Shown here piece after piece: positions 11,236 to 22,197 of a stretch of 64,000 nt of DNA (position 1 is the stretch's first letter; every line of letters starts with the position of its first letter). Source of the stretch: Rhabdophis nuchalis (lineage: Eukaryota > Chordata > Lepidosauria > Squamata > Natricidae). Where the stretch lies: the NCBI GenBank assembly GCA_039707465.1, contig CM077643.1, positions 241,092,230 to 241,156,229 of the forward strand, given 5' to 3'. The translations under genes and the position numbers were made by a program. The notes under the pieces were generated by a model. That model was given only the letters and a program-made list of their open reading frames with translations. It did no database searches and was not told the origin of the DNA.

Positions 11236-13283
11236 TGGGGACTTCGTTTCCTGTTTCCAGAGGCGACGGACGCGTTAGCCAACGTGTCCGCCGCTTGTTT
11301 TCTCTGGTGAGCCCCTTCGGGGGGCTTTGAGGGTCCTGGAGGGACTCTCTTCACCGTAGGGACGGCTGCGGGGGCATCCCCACACAGATGGTGGTCAGTG
11401 GGGAGCCTTTTTCTCTTCGACCTAGGAGCTGGAGAGCTGATAGCGGGGGGGGGGGGGAACCTCTCGCCAACGGATGCCGGAATAATTGGAAAATTCCTTT
11501 CCAGACGGAAATGTCAGGGACGGAGGATTGCACCGGGTCTCCTGCATTTAAAAAGTGACTGTGAGTTATTTAATTCATTCAATCTGTTTGCAAAGAAGAA
11601 TAGAGGGGGGAGTTTTGTTTGCAGAAACCCCCCCTTGTAAAAGCGGCATTTTGAAATGTTCTCTGTAAAGGAGAAGGAAAAAGATTTATTGACATCCGAA
11701 TGAATACTACTTCAAACTGGAAACTTTGTTATTTAAACGGCTATAGTGGCAATATTGTAATGAGCTCTTTACAACAAATAGAACTTTCCTTTTCACTTTC
11801 TTCGCAACAATGAAATGGAAAATGGTTTCCCTTTGTTCTTAACTGGGTCCCCTGACTCAGTGAAAGCAGTCTCACGGCGCTGTTAACAACTCAATGAACA
11901 ATTTATTTTACACCTCTTCCCCAAGAAGCCTTCGGTGACTCTCCCAAAGTGGATGCTTCCTTTTTCAATTAGAGGATTAATCTTCTTCTCTGGTCTTTAC
12001 TACAAATTTGGATTTGAATCTTCATTTGAACTTTTCTCCGGCTCTTTGGACTTCTCTGACTGCTCACTTTTCTGAAGCCATTTTTATTGTATAATTAAAT
12101 TAGAACAATGGCACATAGAAAACCTCCCGCTGGAAAATCGCTTTCTGCCCCATCATCTGCTAGATCCAGTCCGATCCAACAACAAACCAAAATCACCGAG
12201 ATGTTACAGAAAGAAGTGACTGGAGAGAGCTCTCAAGAACCAACCACTAAGGAGATGCTGCAGGACATAATGACAGAAATACGTGAAATTAGAAAGGACT
12301 TAGCAGATTTAAAGTTAGAAATGCGAGAGACAAAAGGAAATACATTAGAAAATAAACAAAAAATTGAAGTTTTAGAGAAAGGAGCAGAGGAGACGAAAGA
12401 GGAGTTAGGAGAAATACGGAAAGAAACGGGAGAAATTAATATGCAGATGTCAAAGATTGAGTTTGAAAGAATGTCTTTTTTCCTCAGATTTCAGAACGTT
12501 CCTGAAGAGGAAGGGGAGGACCTTAGGGATTTAATGAGTACAATTTTAGCAGATCTTACAAAGAAAAATAAAGAATTTTTCTGGGGGGGATATAGACATG
12601 ATTTATAGAATTAATTCTACATATGCTAGGATAAATGATGTGCCAAGAGAAGTTCATATTAAATTTCTAAGGAGGTCAACGAGGGATGAGATACTGAGGA
12701 TTCAACGGGGTGGACCATTAAAATTTCAAGACAAAGAAATTACTATATTGAAGCAGATTCCAAAAAAAATTCGTGAGATCAGGAGGAAATATTCCTTCCT
12801 ATCCAAAAAATTATTTAAAAAAGGAATCTGGTTTAAGTGGTTGATGCCGGAGGGATTGCTGGTATACTGGGAAGGGGGTAGAGTTAGAATCAAAACAGTA
12901 GGAGAGGTGGAGGCTTTTCTTAAAAAGCACTCCCCAATCCTAGAAGAAAAAGAGGGGACGGGGGGCAGCGGCTTTGCCCATTGAAAAGAAGGAAGAAGAA
13001 GAAACTATTGCTAAGAGACTTAGATCTCAAAAATAATTATGTTTTGAAATTCATTATAACCAAGATGGATGTTTAAAAAAAATGATTGAATGTATGAAAT
13101 TTAATATGACATGTTTATTTCTCACCACTATATATATACCACTATGTATTTGTATGAAGCCTCGGAGGCGAACACCGACCCCGGCATGGAAGTCCTAAAA
13201 TCTAATCATTATACCTTACCACTTCCCCTTTTCCTATAAAATTGTGAAAACCAATAAAAAATTGTTTTTTTAAAAAAAAACAA
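11236..13283 (+). mobile_element. Non-autonomous L1 with ORF1 only (HAL1-like)
   Basis: A 2.05-kb element with a GC-rich 5' leader starting tggggacttcg, a single ORF1-type coding region at 12108-13036, a short 3' untranslated part, and an A-rich tail (taaaaaaaaa). There is no endonuclease or reverse transcriptase frame and no room for one. It is flanked by near-identical direct repeats of about 37 bp (11199-11235 and 13284-13320, one mismatch), which I read as a target-site duplication, so this is one complete insertion and not a deletion between two fragments. Mammalian HAL1 elements have the same plan (established knowledge). Mobilisation by a full L1 in trans is inferred. Confidence 0.7.
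12108..13036 (+). pseudogene. L1 ORF1 protein, frame broken near 12585 and near 12960
   Basis: The first frame (12108-12608, 166 codons) has a Ser/Pro-rich N-terminus, then a long Glu/Lys-rich coiled coil (about residues 45-130) and the start of the RNA-recognition domain (FFLRFQNVPEE). The second frame (12598-12984) continues with that domain and the C-terminal domain (REVHIKFLRRSTRDEIL, then IPKKIREIRRKY), as in L1 ORF1 RNA-binding chaperones. The switch lies at a run of seven G at 12583-12589. A second slip close to another G-run near 12960 would extend the C-terminus to a Glu/Lys-rich end stopping at about 13036. The start is the first ATG, preceded by an AT-rich leader. It is broken as written, but both breaks are near homopolymers. 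Confidence 0.75.
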
Positions 13284-13320
13284 CAACAACTCAACAGTGA
13301 GTTCTTGCCAACGCATCCAG

Positions 13321-13586
13321 GCTGCATTCACTCTTGCTTGCACCTCGCCATTGATGTCGCCATTGCCTTGGAGGTGGGATCCCAGATACTGAAAAATGTC
13401 CACCTTCTTTAGGTTTTCTCCTTTGATTTGAAGCATTCCAGGGGTGGTGAGTGTCTCTAAGGACTCAGTTTTCTTGATGTTGAGGCAGAGTCCAAAATGA
13501 TTGAGGCAATTATTCTCTGTTTGAACTTGCTGCTCTGGTAGTTCACCTCTGGTGGTGGAAGCAAGCATAACATCATCAGCATAGAG
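13321..13586 (-). mobile_element. RTE-like LINE, reverse-transcriptase end piece
   Basis: Minus-strand translation gives the region just after the catalytic ADD (DDVMLASTT), then LNIKKTESL, VDIFQYLGSHL and NGDINGEVQARVNAAW, the thumb-region signature of RTE-type LINEs. It joins in sequence to the piece at 10684-11235 once the L1 insertion is removed. A hAT element follows at 13587, and the LINE appears to resume briefly after 14484. Confidence 0.6.
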
Positions 13587-14476
13587 GAGTGGTCGGCAAA
13601 CTCATTAGTCAAAAGAGCCAAATATCAACAATACCACGATTGAAATTTTTTTGAGAGCCAGAAGGTGTGGCCTGTTTTGTGGGAGTGGCTCGGCAGTCAT
13701 GTGACCGGGTGGGTGTGGCCAACTTGGAAAATGTGGCGAAATTCACTTAACAACGGTCTTGCTTAGCAACCAAAATTTTGGCCTCAATTGTGGTCATAAG
13801 TTCTCTTTCCTCTCTGTCCCACTTTCTTTTTCTTTCTTTTCTTTCTTCCCTTCTTTCTCTTTCTCTCTCTTTCTGTCTCTCTCTGTCTCTCTCTCTGAGT
13901 CTGTCTGTCTCTCTCTGTGGCTCTTTATCTCTCTCTCCCTCCCTCCCTCTCTGTCTCTTTCTATCATTCTCTGAGTCTGTCTGTCTGTTTCTCTCTGTGG
14001 CGCGTGCAAGTCCTGCGGAATTACAGCGCAGATTCCCACCGCTACGAACTCTCCGAGGCTGTAATCGGGCGGGGCATGCGCACGGAAAAGATCGGCGCGC
14101 ACATGCCCCACCTGATTACAGCCTCGGAGAGTTTGTAGCGGTGGGAATCTGCGCTGTAATTCTGCAGGACCTGCACGCGCCTATCTTTTCCACACCGTGG
14201 AAAAGCGCCGAGTTTCTGCATGGCCCCTGATCACTCTAGACACCATCGGGGAAGACGGGGAACGCGAGGGGGACCTCGCGGATGGCGTCGCTGGCAGCGC
14301 AGAGTCACCGCTGCTTCATGCGGTATTCTGTGGACACAGTGACCGGCAGACAGAGAGAGGCACAGAGAGAGAGAGAGGGAGGAAGGGAGGGAGGGAATCA
14401 GAGAGAGACTGAAGAGCCACATTCAAGGGACCAAAGAGCCGCGTGCGGCTCGCGAGCCGCGGTTTGCCGACCACTG
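13587..14476. mobile_element. hAT-type element, CAGTGGTCGGCAAAC family
   Basis: The left end is gagtggtcggcaaactc (first base changed) and the right end gtttgccgaccactg. The flanking 8-mers gcatagag (13579-13586 and 14477-14484) are identical. Inside, in order: an agagccaaat start, the shared module with gtgtggcctgttttgtggg and gcttagcaaccaaaatttt, a CTTT/CTCT-rich microsatellite (13825-13995), and a GC-rich inverted repeat (13999-14195). No transposase frame. Confidence 0.85.
13999..14195. repeat. GC-rich inverted repeat inside a hAT element
   Basis: The arm from about 13999 (cgtgcaagtcctgcgg, attacagcgcagattccca, ctccgaggctgtaatc) is repeated in reverse complement to about 14195 (gattacagcctcggag, tgggaatctgcgctgtaat). 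The arms are about 80 bases with few mismatches, separated by a short gcatgcgcacg-type centre. Confidence 0.75.
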
Positions 14477-14484
14477 GCATAGAG

Positions 14485-14940
14485 CATAGTTGTTATCTAA
14501 TTATGTTTTATAATAGATGTGCATCACACTTTTTAAAGACATTATTGATATAGCGATGGTTGACTATGCATCCAGAATGAGGGTTTCAACCTTAAGCCAA
14601 AAGCCATAGATCGAGTTTAAAACATCTTCTAAAATCATCTAACTACCGTTGTCTCAGAAATACTTGAAAATGAAGGCAGTCTTTATTTTATGTCAACACT
14701 GCTTGAGTGATTCTGTGATATGCAATAAGTCATTGATGGGGATAGAGCCATCATTTCCAAATCACGGTGGTTGGTTTCACACAAGAGCATGCTAATCTGA
14801 AATCAAATAACCCAAAAGCTGGGCTTAATGCAATAAGTCAAACCTAGAATTGCTACCTTTGTAGAACCTTCCTTACTATTAGGCCTGCCTCTTTTCTGAC
14901 CCTTTTATCTGATTCTCAAGGAGGATATGTATTTATGTAT
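14485..14940. other. No gene seen
   Basis: The first bases may be a continuation of the RTE-like LINE. The remainder has ordinary composition and no frame above 60 codons. Confidence 0.3.
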
Positions 14941-15230
14941 CAGAGGAGGGTTGCTCCCAGTTTGGTCCGGTTTGGCTGAACCGGTAGTGGAATTCAGGCC
15001 TGGGTCGCAGAACCGGCAGTGACCCAAGCCTGCCACACCCCCGAACCGGTTCCCTCGCTGCCACTGGGCCACGGCCATTATGTTTTTTAGTGACTCCACG
15101 TGCACAGTTTACTGCAAATTGTTCTACGCATGTGTGAAGAACAATTTACATTGAACAGTGCATGTATGCCCAGTGTGCTCTGGCACACAGGTTGCAAACC
15201 AGTAGTAAAACTGATAGCAACCCACCCCTG
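14941..15230. mobile_element. hAT-type MITE, CAGRGGTGGGTTGC family
   Basis: Left terminus cagaggagggttgctccc, right terminus tagcaacccacccctg. Flanking 8-mers ttatgtat and gtgtgtat agree only partly (6 of 8). The interior has gaaccggt words typical of this group. Confidence 0.6.
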
Positions 15231-15355
15231 GTGTGTATATATGTATCCTGCTTTCCGCTGAACCAGTAACATTTTTACTGGTTTGGGCGAACCAGTCCGA
15301 ATTGGTAGCATTTCATACCTGGAACCAGCCATCCCCAGATTAGAAGAAACCCCTA

Positions 15356-16035
15356 TGTCAAGATATAGGCGTTGCACCCGAAGACTGCAGCTAGTCCAGA
15401 ATGCAGCGGCGCGGGCAGTCCTGGGAACCTCCTGGTTTGCCCATGTAACACCGCTCCTGCGCGAGCTGCACTGGCTACCTGTGGCCTTTCAGGTATGCTT
15501 CAAGGTGCTGGTCACCATCTTTAAAGCGCTCCATGGCACGGGTCCTAGTTATCTGCGGGATTGCATCCTGCCCCATACATCCCTCCAGCCGATTCGCTCC
15601 CACAGAGAGGGACTTCTCCGGGTGCCGTCCACTAGGCAATGCCAGCGGGCGACGCCCAGGGGAAGGGCCTTCTCTGTGGTGGCCCCTACCCTCTGGAACG
15701 ACCTACCCCCCGAAATCAGAACAACAACAGACCTCCGCTCCTTCCGCGGAAGTTAAAGACTCACTTCTTCCATCAGGCCGGCCTGGCCTAACTTATCATA
15801 CCTAGCCTGTAGAAATAAATTGTTTAATTGGAATTTTAAGGGGTACAGCTGTTTAGGGTTTTAAGGGTTTTAATGTTGATATTTTAGCACAGGGGTAATT
15901 TAATTCAGTTTTAATATTTTGTATATTGTTGTATTTATTTGATTTTTAATTTCCTGTGCACCGCCCCGAGTCCCCATGGGGGAGAGGGGGTGGTCTATAA
16001 ATTTAATAAAATAAAATAAAATAAATAAATAAATA
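15356..16035 (+). mobile_element. L2 LINE, 5'-truncated 3' end
   Basis: The frame at about 15365-15756 encodes the C-terminal part of an L2-type ORF2 after the reverse transcriptase (RRLQLVQNAAARAVLGTS, FKALHGTGPSYL, APTLWNDLPPEIRTTTDL). A frame slip at about 15750 spoils the last residues. A 3' untranslated part follows, with the caccgccccgagtcccc stem-loop and an (AATAA)n tail. Confidence 0.8.
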
Positions 16036-16482
16036 ATAAGATGGATCAGCAGCTTCCAAGACATTCAGAATAATATCTATTGACCCAGAAAAGGAAGAGG
16101 AAAAACTTCATGTTATGTCCCGGGTTAGAGTCTTCTGCCAGGTCTGGCAGTTCCTAAGTGAAGGTTCAGAGTTTGGTGGACTGAGATGGATAATTCTGGA
16201 AGTTGCAGTTGTTTCCTTCCGATTCCCCTTTCTGCTTGTCTCCAGACCTCCCATCCCGTCCGTCATGAATTCTGTTTGGGAGTTTTAACAAGTAAGAGGC
16301 CCCTTGAAAATTGGTAGATATCTAACGCGGTGAAGAGTGGATGTGAACTAACTTCTCATCAGGAGTGTACATGTTAGCCTCGCAAGATAATGAATCTGCT
16401 CATTCTTTTCCAGTGCAGCCTTGTGTTGTGTGAATCCATTTGCATATTAATTGCAAGATTCAAAAGTCAAATTTTCATGGGG
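16036..16482. other. No gene or repeat recognised
   Basis: No frame above 50 codons of interest and no clear repeat. Confidence 0.3.
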
Positions 16483-16490
16483 GATAGATT

Positions 16491-16787
16491 CAGTGGTGGC
16501 TTCCTACCAGTTTGGACCGGTTTGGCTGAACTGTTAGTGATTTGGCGGGCTAGGTTGCTGAAACCGTCAACGACCCAGGCCTGCCACGCCCCTAAACCAG
16601 TTCTCTGGGCGGCGCTATAGGTGCCATCATCTTGTTTTTTGCTTCTGCGCATGCTCAGAGCAATTTTTATTGCACTGTGCATGTGCAAGAAGCGCATATC
16701 AAGCGCGCGCAGGCCTGTGAAATGTGTGTGTGTGTGTGAACTGCCCATGAGTGAACCGGCAGTAGTAACTGCCAGAACCCACCCCTG
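16491..16787. mobile_element. hAT-type MITE, CAGTGGTGGSTTCC family
   Basis: Left terminus cagtggtggcttcctacc, right terminus gccagaacccacccctg. The flanking 8-mers gatagatt (16483-16490 and 16788-16795) are identical. The interior has the accggtttggctgaac and gcgcatgc words of this group and a short (TG)n. Confidence 0.85.
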
Positions 16788-16795
16788 GATAGATT

Positions 16796-17629
16796 GTAAT
16801 AGGAAAGACCAAGAGTAAGTGAAGCCATCTTAGAGGCAGAGAGTACATATGAATGGCATATGAAGGAATGCATGCATGACTTTCTAGGCAAGACTACTAG
16901 GAGGAAGGGAAGTTTGTTTTGTACAAAGCACAAGCTGTATTCACTTCACATGCTGGATGAATCCAAAAGGGCTGAGATATGAAGTGAGGAGATTCAGTGC
17001 TTCCCTTCATAAAATAAGTTACAATGACCTTGAATGAACACGATATCCCCCCGCCCCTTTTCCCCCCTAAAGAAAAAGCAAACCCAAAAACATTGGCTGG
17101 CCAACCCTCACAAATATGGCTGAGAGATTGGCAAACTGATTGGCATGCTATGGGGGAAGTACAGAAAAGTCAAGAGTACATATGTATGGCTGTATTTGCC
17201 TGGTCAAATCTGCCTTTTTTTTTGGCTGCTCCTTTAGGCACCTGCATAAACACCCATGGTTTGATAAGTTGTTATGCTGGGGCATGCTGGATAGATAATT
17301 CACTCATAGTTAATGATGCGCATACTTGGGATGTCACAAAACCGCATTCAAAGGGTTTCATCCCTAGAATCAAGAATCGGAAAGAAATGATCAAATACAA
17401 ATGTATTATGTATTTTTAAAAAAATTGTATAACCTGTTAGAACATTATTTGTCCAGAAAAAAAAAGATTAATTTCAACTGATAAAAAATAAATTATTTTT
17501 TTTAATAACAATGTCATCATAAAAATGTTTTTTGTGGAATCTTTTTCCCAAAATGATAGAAAAACCAATCTATTTACTTGCAAAACACATGGTGTCTGTA
17601 TCTATATTTATATCTATATGTGTTACGTT
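16796..17629. other. No gene recognised
   Basis: A 131-codon frame at 17024-17419 has no domain and spans C- and A-rich tracts. I regard it as chance. Confidence 0.3.
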
Positions 17630-18025
17630 TTTGAGCTGATCAATAAATAAGTCAGGGAGACTAGGATAGATCTATTTCGAGCTTATTAGCTCTCATCAGC
17701 TAGCCATACCCTTACTGGGATTCGAACCAGGGCTGTATTACATGCCAGGTGAGAGCCTTGCCATTAAGCCAGCTCGGTTCTGTTCTTGTCAGCTGAGACA
17801 GGAGGATAGTTATATTTAATTGTTTCCACAACACCCTGTTAAGGCCTCAATTAAGGGAGGAAGCACACTGCTTTTCCTTTTCTGCCTTTCGGCTCATCAC
17901 CAGAGACCATCTAGACAGAAAGCCATGAGTTCCGTTGTGTGATTTTTTTAATATGTGTGTTAGTTTTATGAACTGATCAATAAATAAATCAGGGAGACTA
18001 GTATAGATCTCTATATATATATATC
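17630..18025 (-). repeat. tRNA-headed composite repeat (modules C-A-B-C)
   Basis: On the minus strand three modules recur: B, a tRNA-like block with an A-box-like ctggcttaatgg and a B-box ggttcgaatcc; C, ending in gatagatctatcctagtctc and ttattgatcagctca; and A, with tctagatggtctctggtgatg and gagccgaaaggcag. The tRNA-like block resembles a pol III promoter of a SINE, but the order and orientation of modules vary between copies at 35.1, 41.2, 43.6 and 44.2-45.9 kb. I cannot name the family. Confidence 0.6.
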
Positions 18026-18904
18026 TCCTTTATATATCACAGAAAAGCTACTTTTCAAGGCACTTTTCTTAACCTTCCAGTGAGTCTTTGAGTTTCTCAA
18101 ACAGTCCCAGCATTTTATCCTGTACTTTGCTCCAGAGATGTTCAATTTGTTGCTAACTAGTACTGTATGATGTTTCCTTGGGCAGCAACCAATGGGCAGG
18201 ATGATCTTTTTGAAAACAATCCTAACATATAATTCTGGGCCTCCTTCCCAGAACAGTTGAAAGCTTTTGGCAAAAAGGTTGGGGCACATGGACAGTTTAT
18301 AGACCAGGAAATAGCAAAAAACACTTCTGTGTAGCTGCCAGGCAAGCTTCATGGCAAATCCATGTAGTCACCAGCAGAGGAACTCGTCTCACTTCCCAGA
18401 CCGATAAGAGCTGCTCCACCTTTTCCAAATCTGGAATAATTCATGAGGTCCTTCACTCAGATGGTTAAAACAGACGCTGCTATTTACATGGAGCCAACGG
18501 TGATGTTCTTCCAAAAACGGGACTTGAATTTCCAGCTCTCCTCTTTTGTCAGGGAGGCCAGGCAACTTTCGGTCCAACCTCACAACGGAGGCATTTTTGA
18601 CCTCCAGAACGGCAGTGCTCTTCTTCTTGTGGCTCTTTATATAAATAACTCAAGGCATTTAAATAACTCAAAAGGCTCTGAAGAGCAGGCTTGGAATAAG
18701 TCTGTTCCCTTGTAGGATGTTATAACAAGGGAGGTACTGAAGGGTGATTTATGGGTCTAAATCTCACCTCTTGTTTCACTGTGTGCAAGCTGAGAAAAAC
18801 TGAACTTGGAGAATTAAAGAGAACTCTTTATTATAGCCCTAATCTCCTAAACACTATGACTTTAGGGATGTTATATGGATTGATTTTGCTACTGGTTTCC
18901 CAAC
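18026..18904. other. No gene or repeat recognised
   Basis: Frames of up to 113 codons on the minus strand and 90 on the plus strand overlap and show no domain. Confidence 0.3.
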
Positions 18905-18912
18905 ATTTCAAC

Positions 18913-19065
18913 CAGTGGTGGGTTGCTAACTGGTTTAATACTGGTTTGCTCATGCTTGTGCATGCACAACACTTCTGCGCATGCGCAGAAGCATCCGGGT
19001 GGGTAGGTGGAGCCTCCCGTTGTCACCACTACTGGCTCGGTCGAACCGGGAGTAATCCACCTCTA
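18913..19065. mobile_element. hAT-type MITE, CAGTGGTGGGTTGC family
   Basis: Left terminus cagtggtgggttgctaac, right terminus gggagtaatccacctcta. Flanking 8-mers atttcaac (18905-18912 and 19066-19073) are identical. At 153 bp it is one of the shortest copies. A near-palindromic cttctgcgcatgcgcagaag sits at its centre. Confidence 0.85.
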
Positions 19066-19314
19066 ATTTCAACTTCAAATATCCAGGCAAGTCATACAAT
19101 GTGATTCAGCTTCAATATGAATCTTTGACAATGGGCCTTTAAGGCCTGGGCCAGTCTATACATAACAAAGATCTACCTCCTTTAAGCAGAGCCATAGTAG
19201 GCATTTCCCAAAGCCCTTTCATCCAGCAAGGCTCAACCAAACATGGGACTCAAAACTGATAACCGACAAAGTTACCCCTGCATGGCCCCATGGGAGTCTG
19301 ACAACCAATCAGAA

Positions 19315-20121
19315 TTAAAGTGACCAGATTTCAAAATTTGTCAAGGGGGACACCATTGATGGGGTGGGGGGCTGAGCGGTCTTTCCCGGCCCTGCAGCCA
19401 CCGCTTCCCTCGCTGGCCGTACCTGAGGTCGCACTATTCCCATAGAGGTGGGGGGGGAGGTGAAGCAGGGCCGGGCGCCCGGTGGCCGCTCTGCACATGC
19501 TCAGCAGCGCGGGCTGGAAGTGACGGCCAGAGCGGGCTGGCGGGCAGCCGAGGGCCGGTGGGGGAGGAGCGAGCAAGAAGCCAGCAGGTGGAGAAGGATG
19601 AAGAGGATAGCTGCGCACGACGGGGGTGCGGCTCTGAACTTTGTGGAGCAGCCGCAATATGCTGACAGCAGCCAGGCATGAGCCCCACTGCCGCGGCATC
19701 CCCTCACTGCCCGGCTCGTCCGGGACGAGTGGCAAAAAGTTCAGGGCTGCAGCCAGAGCCCGCGCGGCCCTGAAGTTTGCGCCGCCGCCGCGATGCGCTG
19801 AGAGCAGCCGGCTCCAGCAGGGAGGCAGTGGTGGTGGTGCTCATGGCTCTGAGCCTCCTCCTCCACCTGCTGGCTTCTCGCTTGCTCCTCCCTCACCAGC
19901 TCTTGCCTGCCCGCCAGCCCGCTTTGGATGCCGCTTCCTGCCCGCTTCCTGCCCTGCCTGCAGGCCGCCTCTGAGCGTGTGCAGAGCAGCCACCGCCTGG
20001 CCGCCCGCCCCCCGCCACCTCTCCAGGCAAAAAGCAGGACATTTTAAAGAGGCGGCAGGGCGTGGGACTATTTCTTGAAAAGAGTGATTGTCCTGCCAAA
20101 AGCGGGACATCTGATCACCTT
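19315..20121. mobile_element. MITE with GTGACCAGAT termini and GC-rich core
   Basis: Left end ttaaagtgaccagatttc and right end gacatctgatcacctta are imperfect inverted repeats. The 8-mers aatcagaa (19307-19314 and 20122-20129) are identical, as expected for hAT-type insertion. The 800-bp interior is strongly GC-rich with two half-copies of a cctcctccacctgctggc-type block in opposite orientation. Long frames inside are by-products of GC content. Confidence 0.75.
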
Positions 20122-20464
20122 AATCAGAATACAAGCTAAAATTCAAATGCCCAGAGAAGGCATAAAACCCAGGCATCTCTTCTTTTTTCACCCAGGAGCT
20201 CCGAGGCATGTGATCCTGTCCACCATTAAACCATCTTTCCAAACAGCCTCCATGTTTCCAGTGTTTTTCTCCCCACTTGGAACTGAACCCAGATGGACAA
20301 TTCTTCCAACAAATGAAAGGGAGCATACAAATGGAAAGGGCCAGGAAAATGCAAGCCTGGAAGCAGTAGAGGAGCTGGGATATTTTATGCCCTTTCTGGA
20401 GCAACTTTTCCTCTGCCAGTGCTAGAAATCTGGGAAATATGAGGTGTAAAGGATCCCCTTATAC

Positions 20465-20653
20465 TGGGGGTCCTCAACCTCCAGTCCATGGACTGCCACT
20501 GATCTGTGGCATGCCAGAAACCAGGCCGTGCAAACAAGTGAACCTCCATCCATGGGATGCAGGCAGCACATGAAACCACGCCTCCTCTGGTCCTCAGAAC
20601 AACCTCTCTCCACGGAACCAGTCCATGGTGCCCAAAAGGTTTTGGGGCCACTG
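20465..20653. mobile_element. hAT-type MITE, CAGGGGTCCTCAACC family
   Basis: Left terminus tgggggtcctcaacctcc, right terminus aggttttggggccactg. Flanking 8-mers ccttatac (20457-20464 and 20654-20661) are identical. It is the better copy of the family also at 6061-6232. Confidence 0.8.
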
Positions 20654-20929
20654 CCTTATACAATATTTACTTTTCCAGAAGTAAGAGTAAAGAGCATTTA
20701 AAAATGTACCAGTTCAATGTGGCGGTATAAATTAAGAATTATGATATCCCAAAGATTAAATCTTTCTATCTTCCAAATGCACCAATATAAAACCTGAATC
20801 TTAGAATTAACAACTTCACAATTAATTAGCAATTTGAGTAATAAGACTGCAGAACAAAAAAAAATGAGATTCACCAGCATCCGTTGTATAGATTTCAGAA
20901 GACTCTTTTTGGAATAGGTGGTTTAAGGG

Positions 20930-21155
20930 AAAAAATAGCAATAGCATTTAAACTTATATATCACTTCATAGTGCTTTTACAGCCCTCTCTAAGCAGTTTA
21001 TAGATTCAGCCTATTGCTCCCAACAATCTGGGTCCTCATTTTACTCACCTTAGAAGAATGGAAGGCTGAGTCAACCTTGAGCCCATCAGGATTGAACTCC
21101 AGACTGTGGGCAAAATTAGCCCACAATACTGCATTCTAACCATTTTGCCATCACG
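20930..21155 (-). mobile_element. tRNA-derived SINE with L2-type 3' end, copy 1
   Basis: On the minus strand the head near 21150 has ggcaaaatggttagaatgc and ttcaatcctgatggg (decayed B box), the body gttgactcagccttcc and aaaatgaggacccagattg, and the 3' end ataaactgcttagagagggc followed by agtgctattgctatt. This is a SINE whose tail copies an L2 stem-loop. A second copy is at 57985. Confidence 0.65.
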
Positions 21156-21496
21156 ATTCTTCTAATCTCCAAAATGGATGCTCTAGTCCAGTGATGGTGA
21201 ACCTTTTTTGCCTCGGGTGCCAAAACCAGGTGCACATGCTATCACGTGCACACGTGTGCCTACCGCCATAATTTAATGCCCACCCCCATGCCGTCCCCCT
21301 GCACATGCATGCATGACATCCCCCCCACTGCCACGTGCATGCACACATGGGTTTCTTGCAGCCTGGGGAGGGTGGAAATGGCCTGCCCCACCCCTTGGAG
21401 GCCAGAAATGGCCCATTTTCCAACTTCCGGTTTGCAAGTTGGGAGGTTTTTCACCCTCCGGAGGGCGAAAAATGGCCCAATGTGTTATGTCTTCAG

Positions 21497-21568
21497 TGTC
21501 AATCAGGGCTGAGAGGGGACGGTCTAGAAATCTAATAAACTAAAATAAATAAATAAATAAATAAATAA
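21497..21568 (+). mobile_element. L2 3' tail fragment
   Basis: The sequence gggctgagaggggacgg, tctagaaatctaataaac, then (AAAT)n matches the terminal part of L2 3' ends elsewhere in the window. Confidence 0.5.
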
Positions 21569-21570
21569 AG

Positions 21571-21738
21571 GAGGGTTCAGGCGGAAAAAGGTCGCGTTCC
21601 AATTGGTTGCCGGTTTGACAGCAGAAGCATAAATAGCTGTCAAACCGGCAGGCCCTGTTCTGTTACTATATTGCTGTTACATTAAACAGTTCAGTTCGTG
21701 TTCAAGGTCTACTCGCCTCAGTCATTTATCCCTTCACA
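21571..21738 (+). mobile_element. LTR-like segment with TATA box in a hairpin
   Basis: A 168-bp block with a cataaata TATA-like box, a 14-bp perfect stem (tgccggtttgacag pairing with ctgtcaaaccggca) around it, an attaaac poly(A)-signal-like word, a tctactcgcctcag stretch and a terminal caca. The arrangement fits the 3' part of a solo LTR of a vertebrate LTR retrotransposon. No gag or pol and no second copy is in the window, so the class is uncertain. Confidence 0.35.
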
Positions 21739-21822
21739 GGGAATATACAAAACAATGCGTAAATCGGAAGTTTAGGAACGGACTTCTGGGTTGCCCATTG
21801 GGCTGTTTTTCTCCCTCTGGAG

Positions 21823-22197
21823 CAGTGGTGGGTTTCTGCAGGTTCGCACCTACTCGCGAGAGCCGGATGGTGAAACTTAGAGAACCGGTGAGAGCAGGTT
21901 CCACCAGCGGACCCGGAAGTAAGTCTGCCCCACCGCTGCCGGTGACCCAAAGGAAAGGAAAGGAAAGGAAAGGAAAGGGAAGGGAAGGGAAAGGGAAAGG
22001 GAAAGGGAAAGGGAAAGGAAATTTATTATCACAATTGAGCCCAAAATTTTGGTTGCTAAGGAAGAGCGTTGTTAAATGAGTTTCACCACATTTTACAAGT
22101 TGGCCACTCCCACTCAGTCACATGACTGCCAAGCCATGCCCACAAAATAGGCCACACCTACAGAGTAGGTTCTAAAAATTTTTGAAACCCACCACTG
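21823..22197. mobile_element. hAT-type MITE, CAGTGGTGGGTTTC family, with AAAGG tract
   Basis: Left terminus cagtggtgggtttctgcag, right terminus ttgaaacccaccactg. Flanking 8-mers ctctggag (21815-21822 and 22198-22205) are identical. It carries an (AAAGG)n/(GAAAGG)n tract at 21948-22020 and, in reverse orientation, the shared module with ggttgctaag and catgactgccaagcca. Confidence 0.9.

Noticed and set aside
17024..17419. 131-codon plus-strand frame
   Set aside because: Contains C-run and T-run translations, and no family resemblance.
19331..20110. Several frames of 60-145 codons on both strands
   Set aside because: Pro/Ala/Gly-rich chance frames in the GC-rich core of the MITE at 19315-20121.
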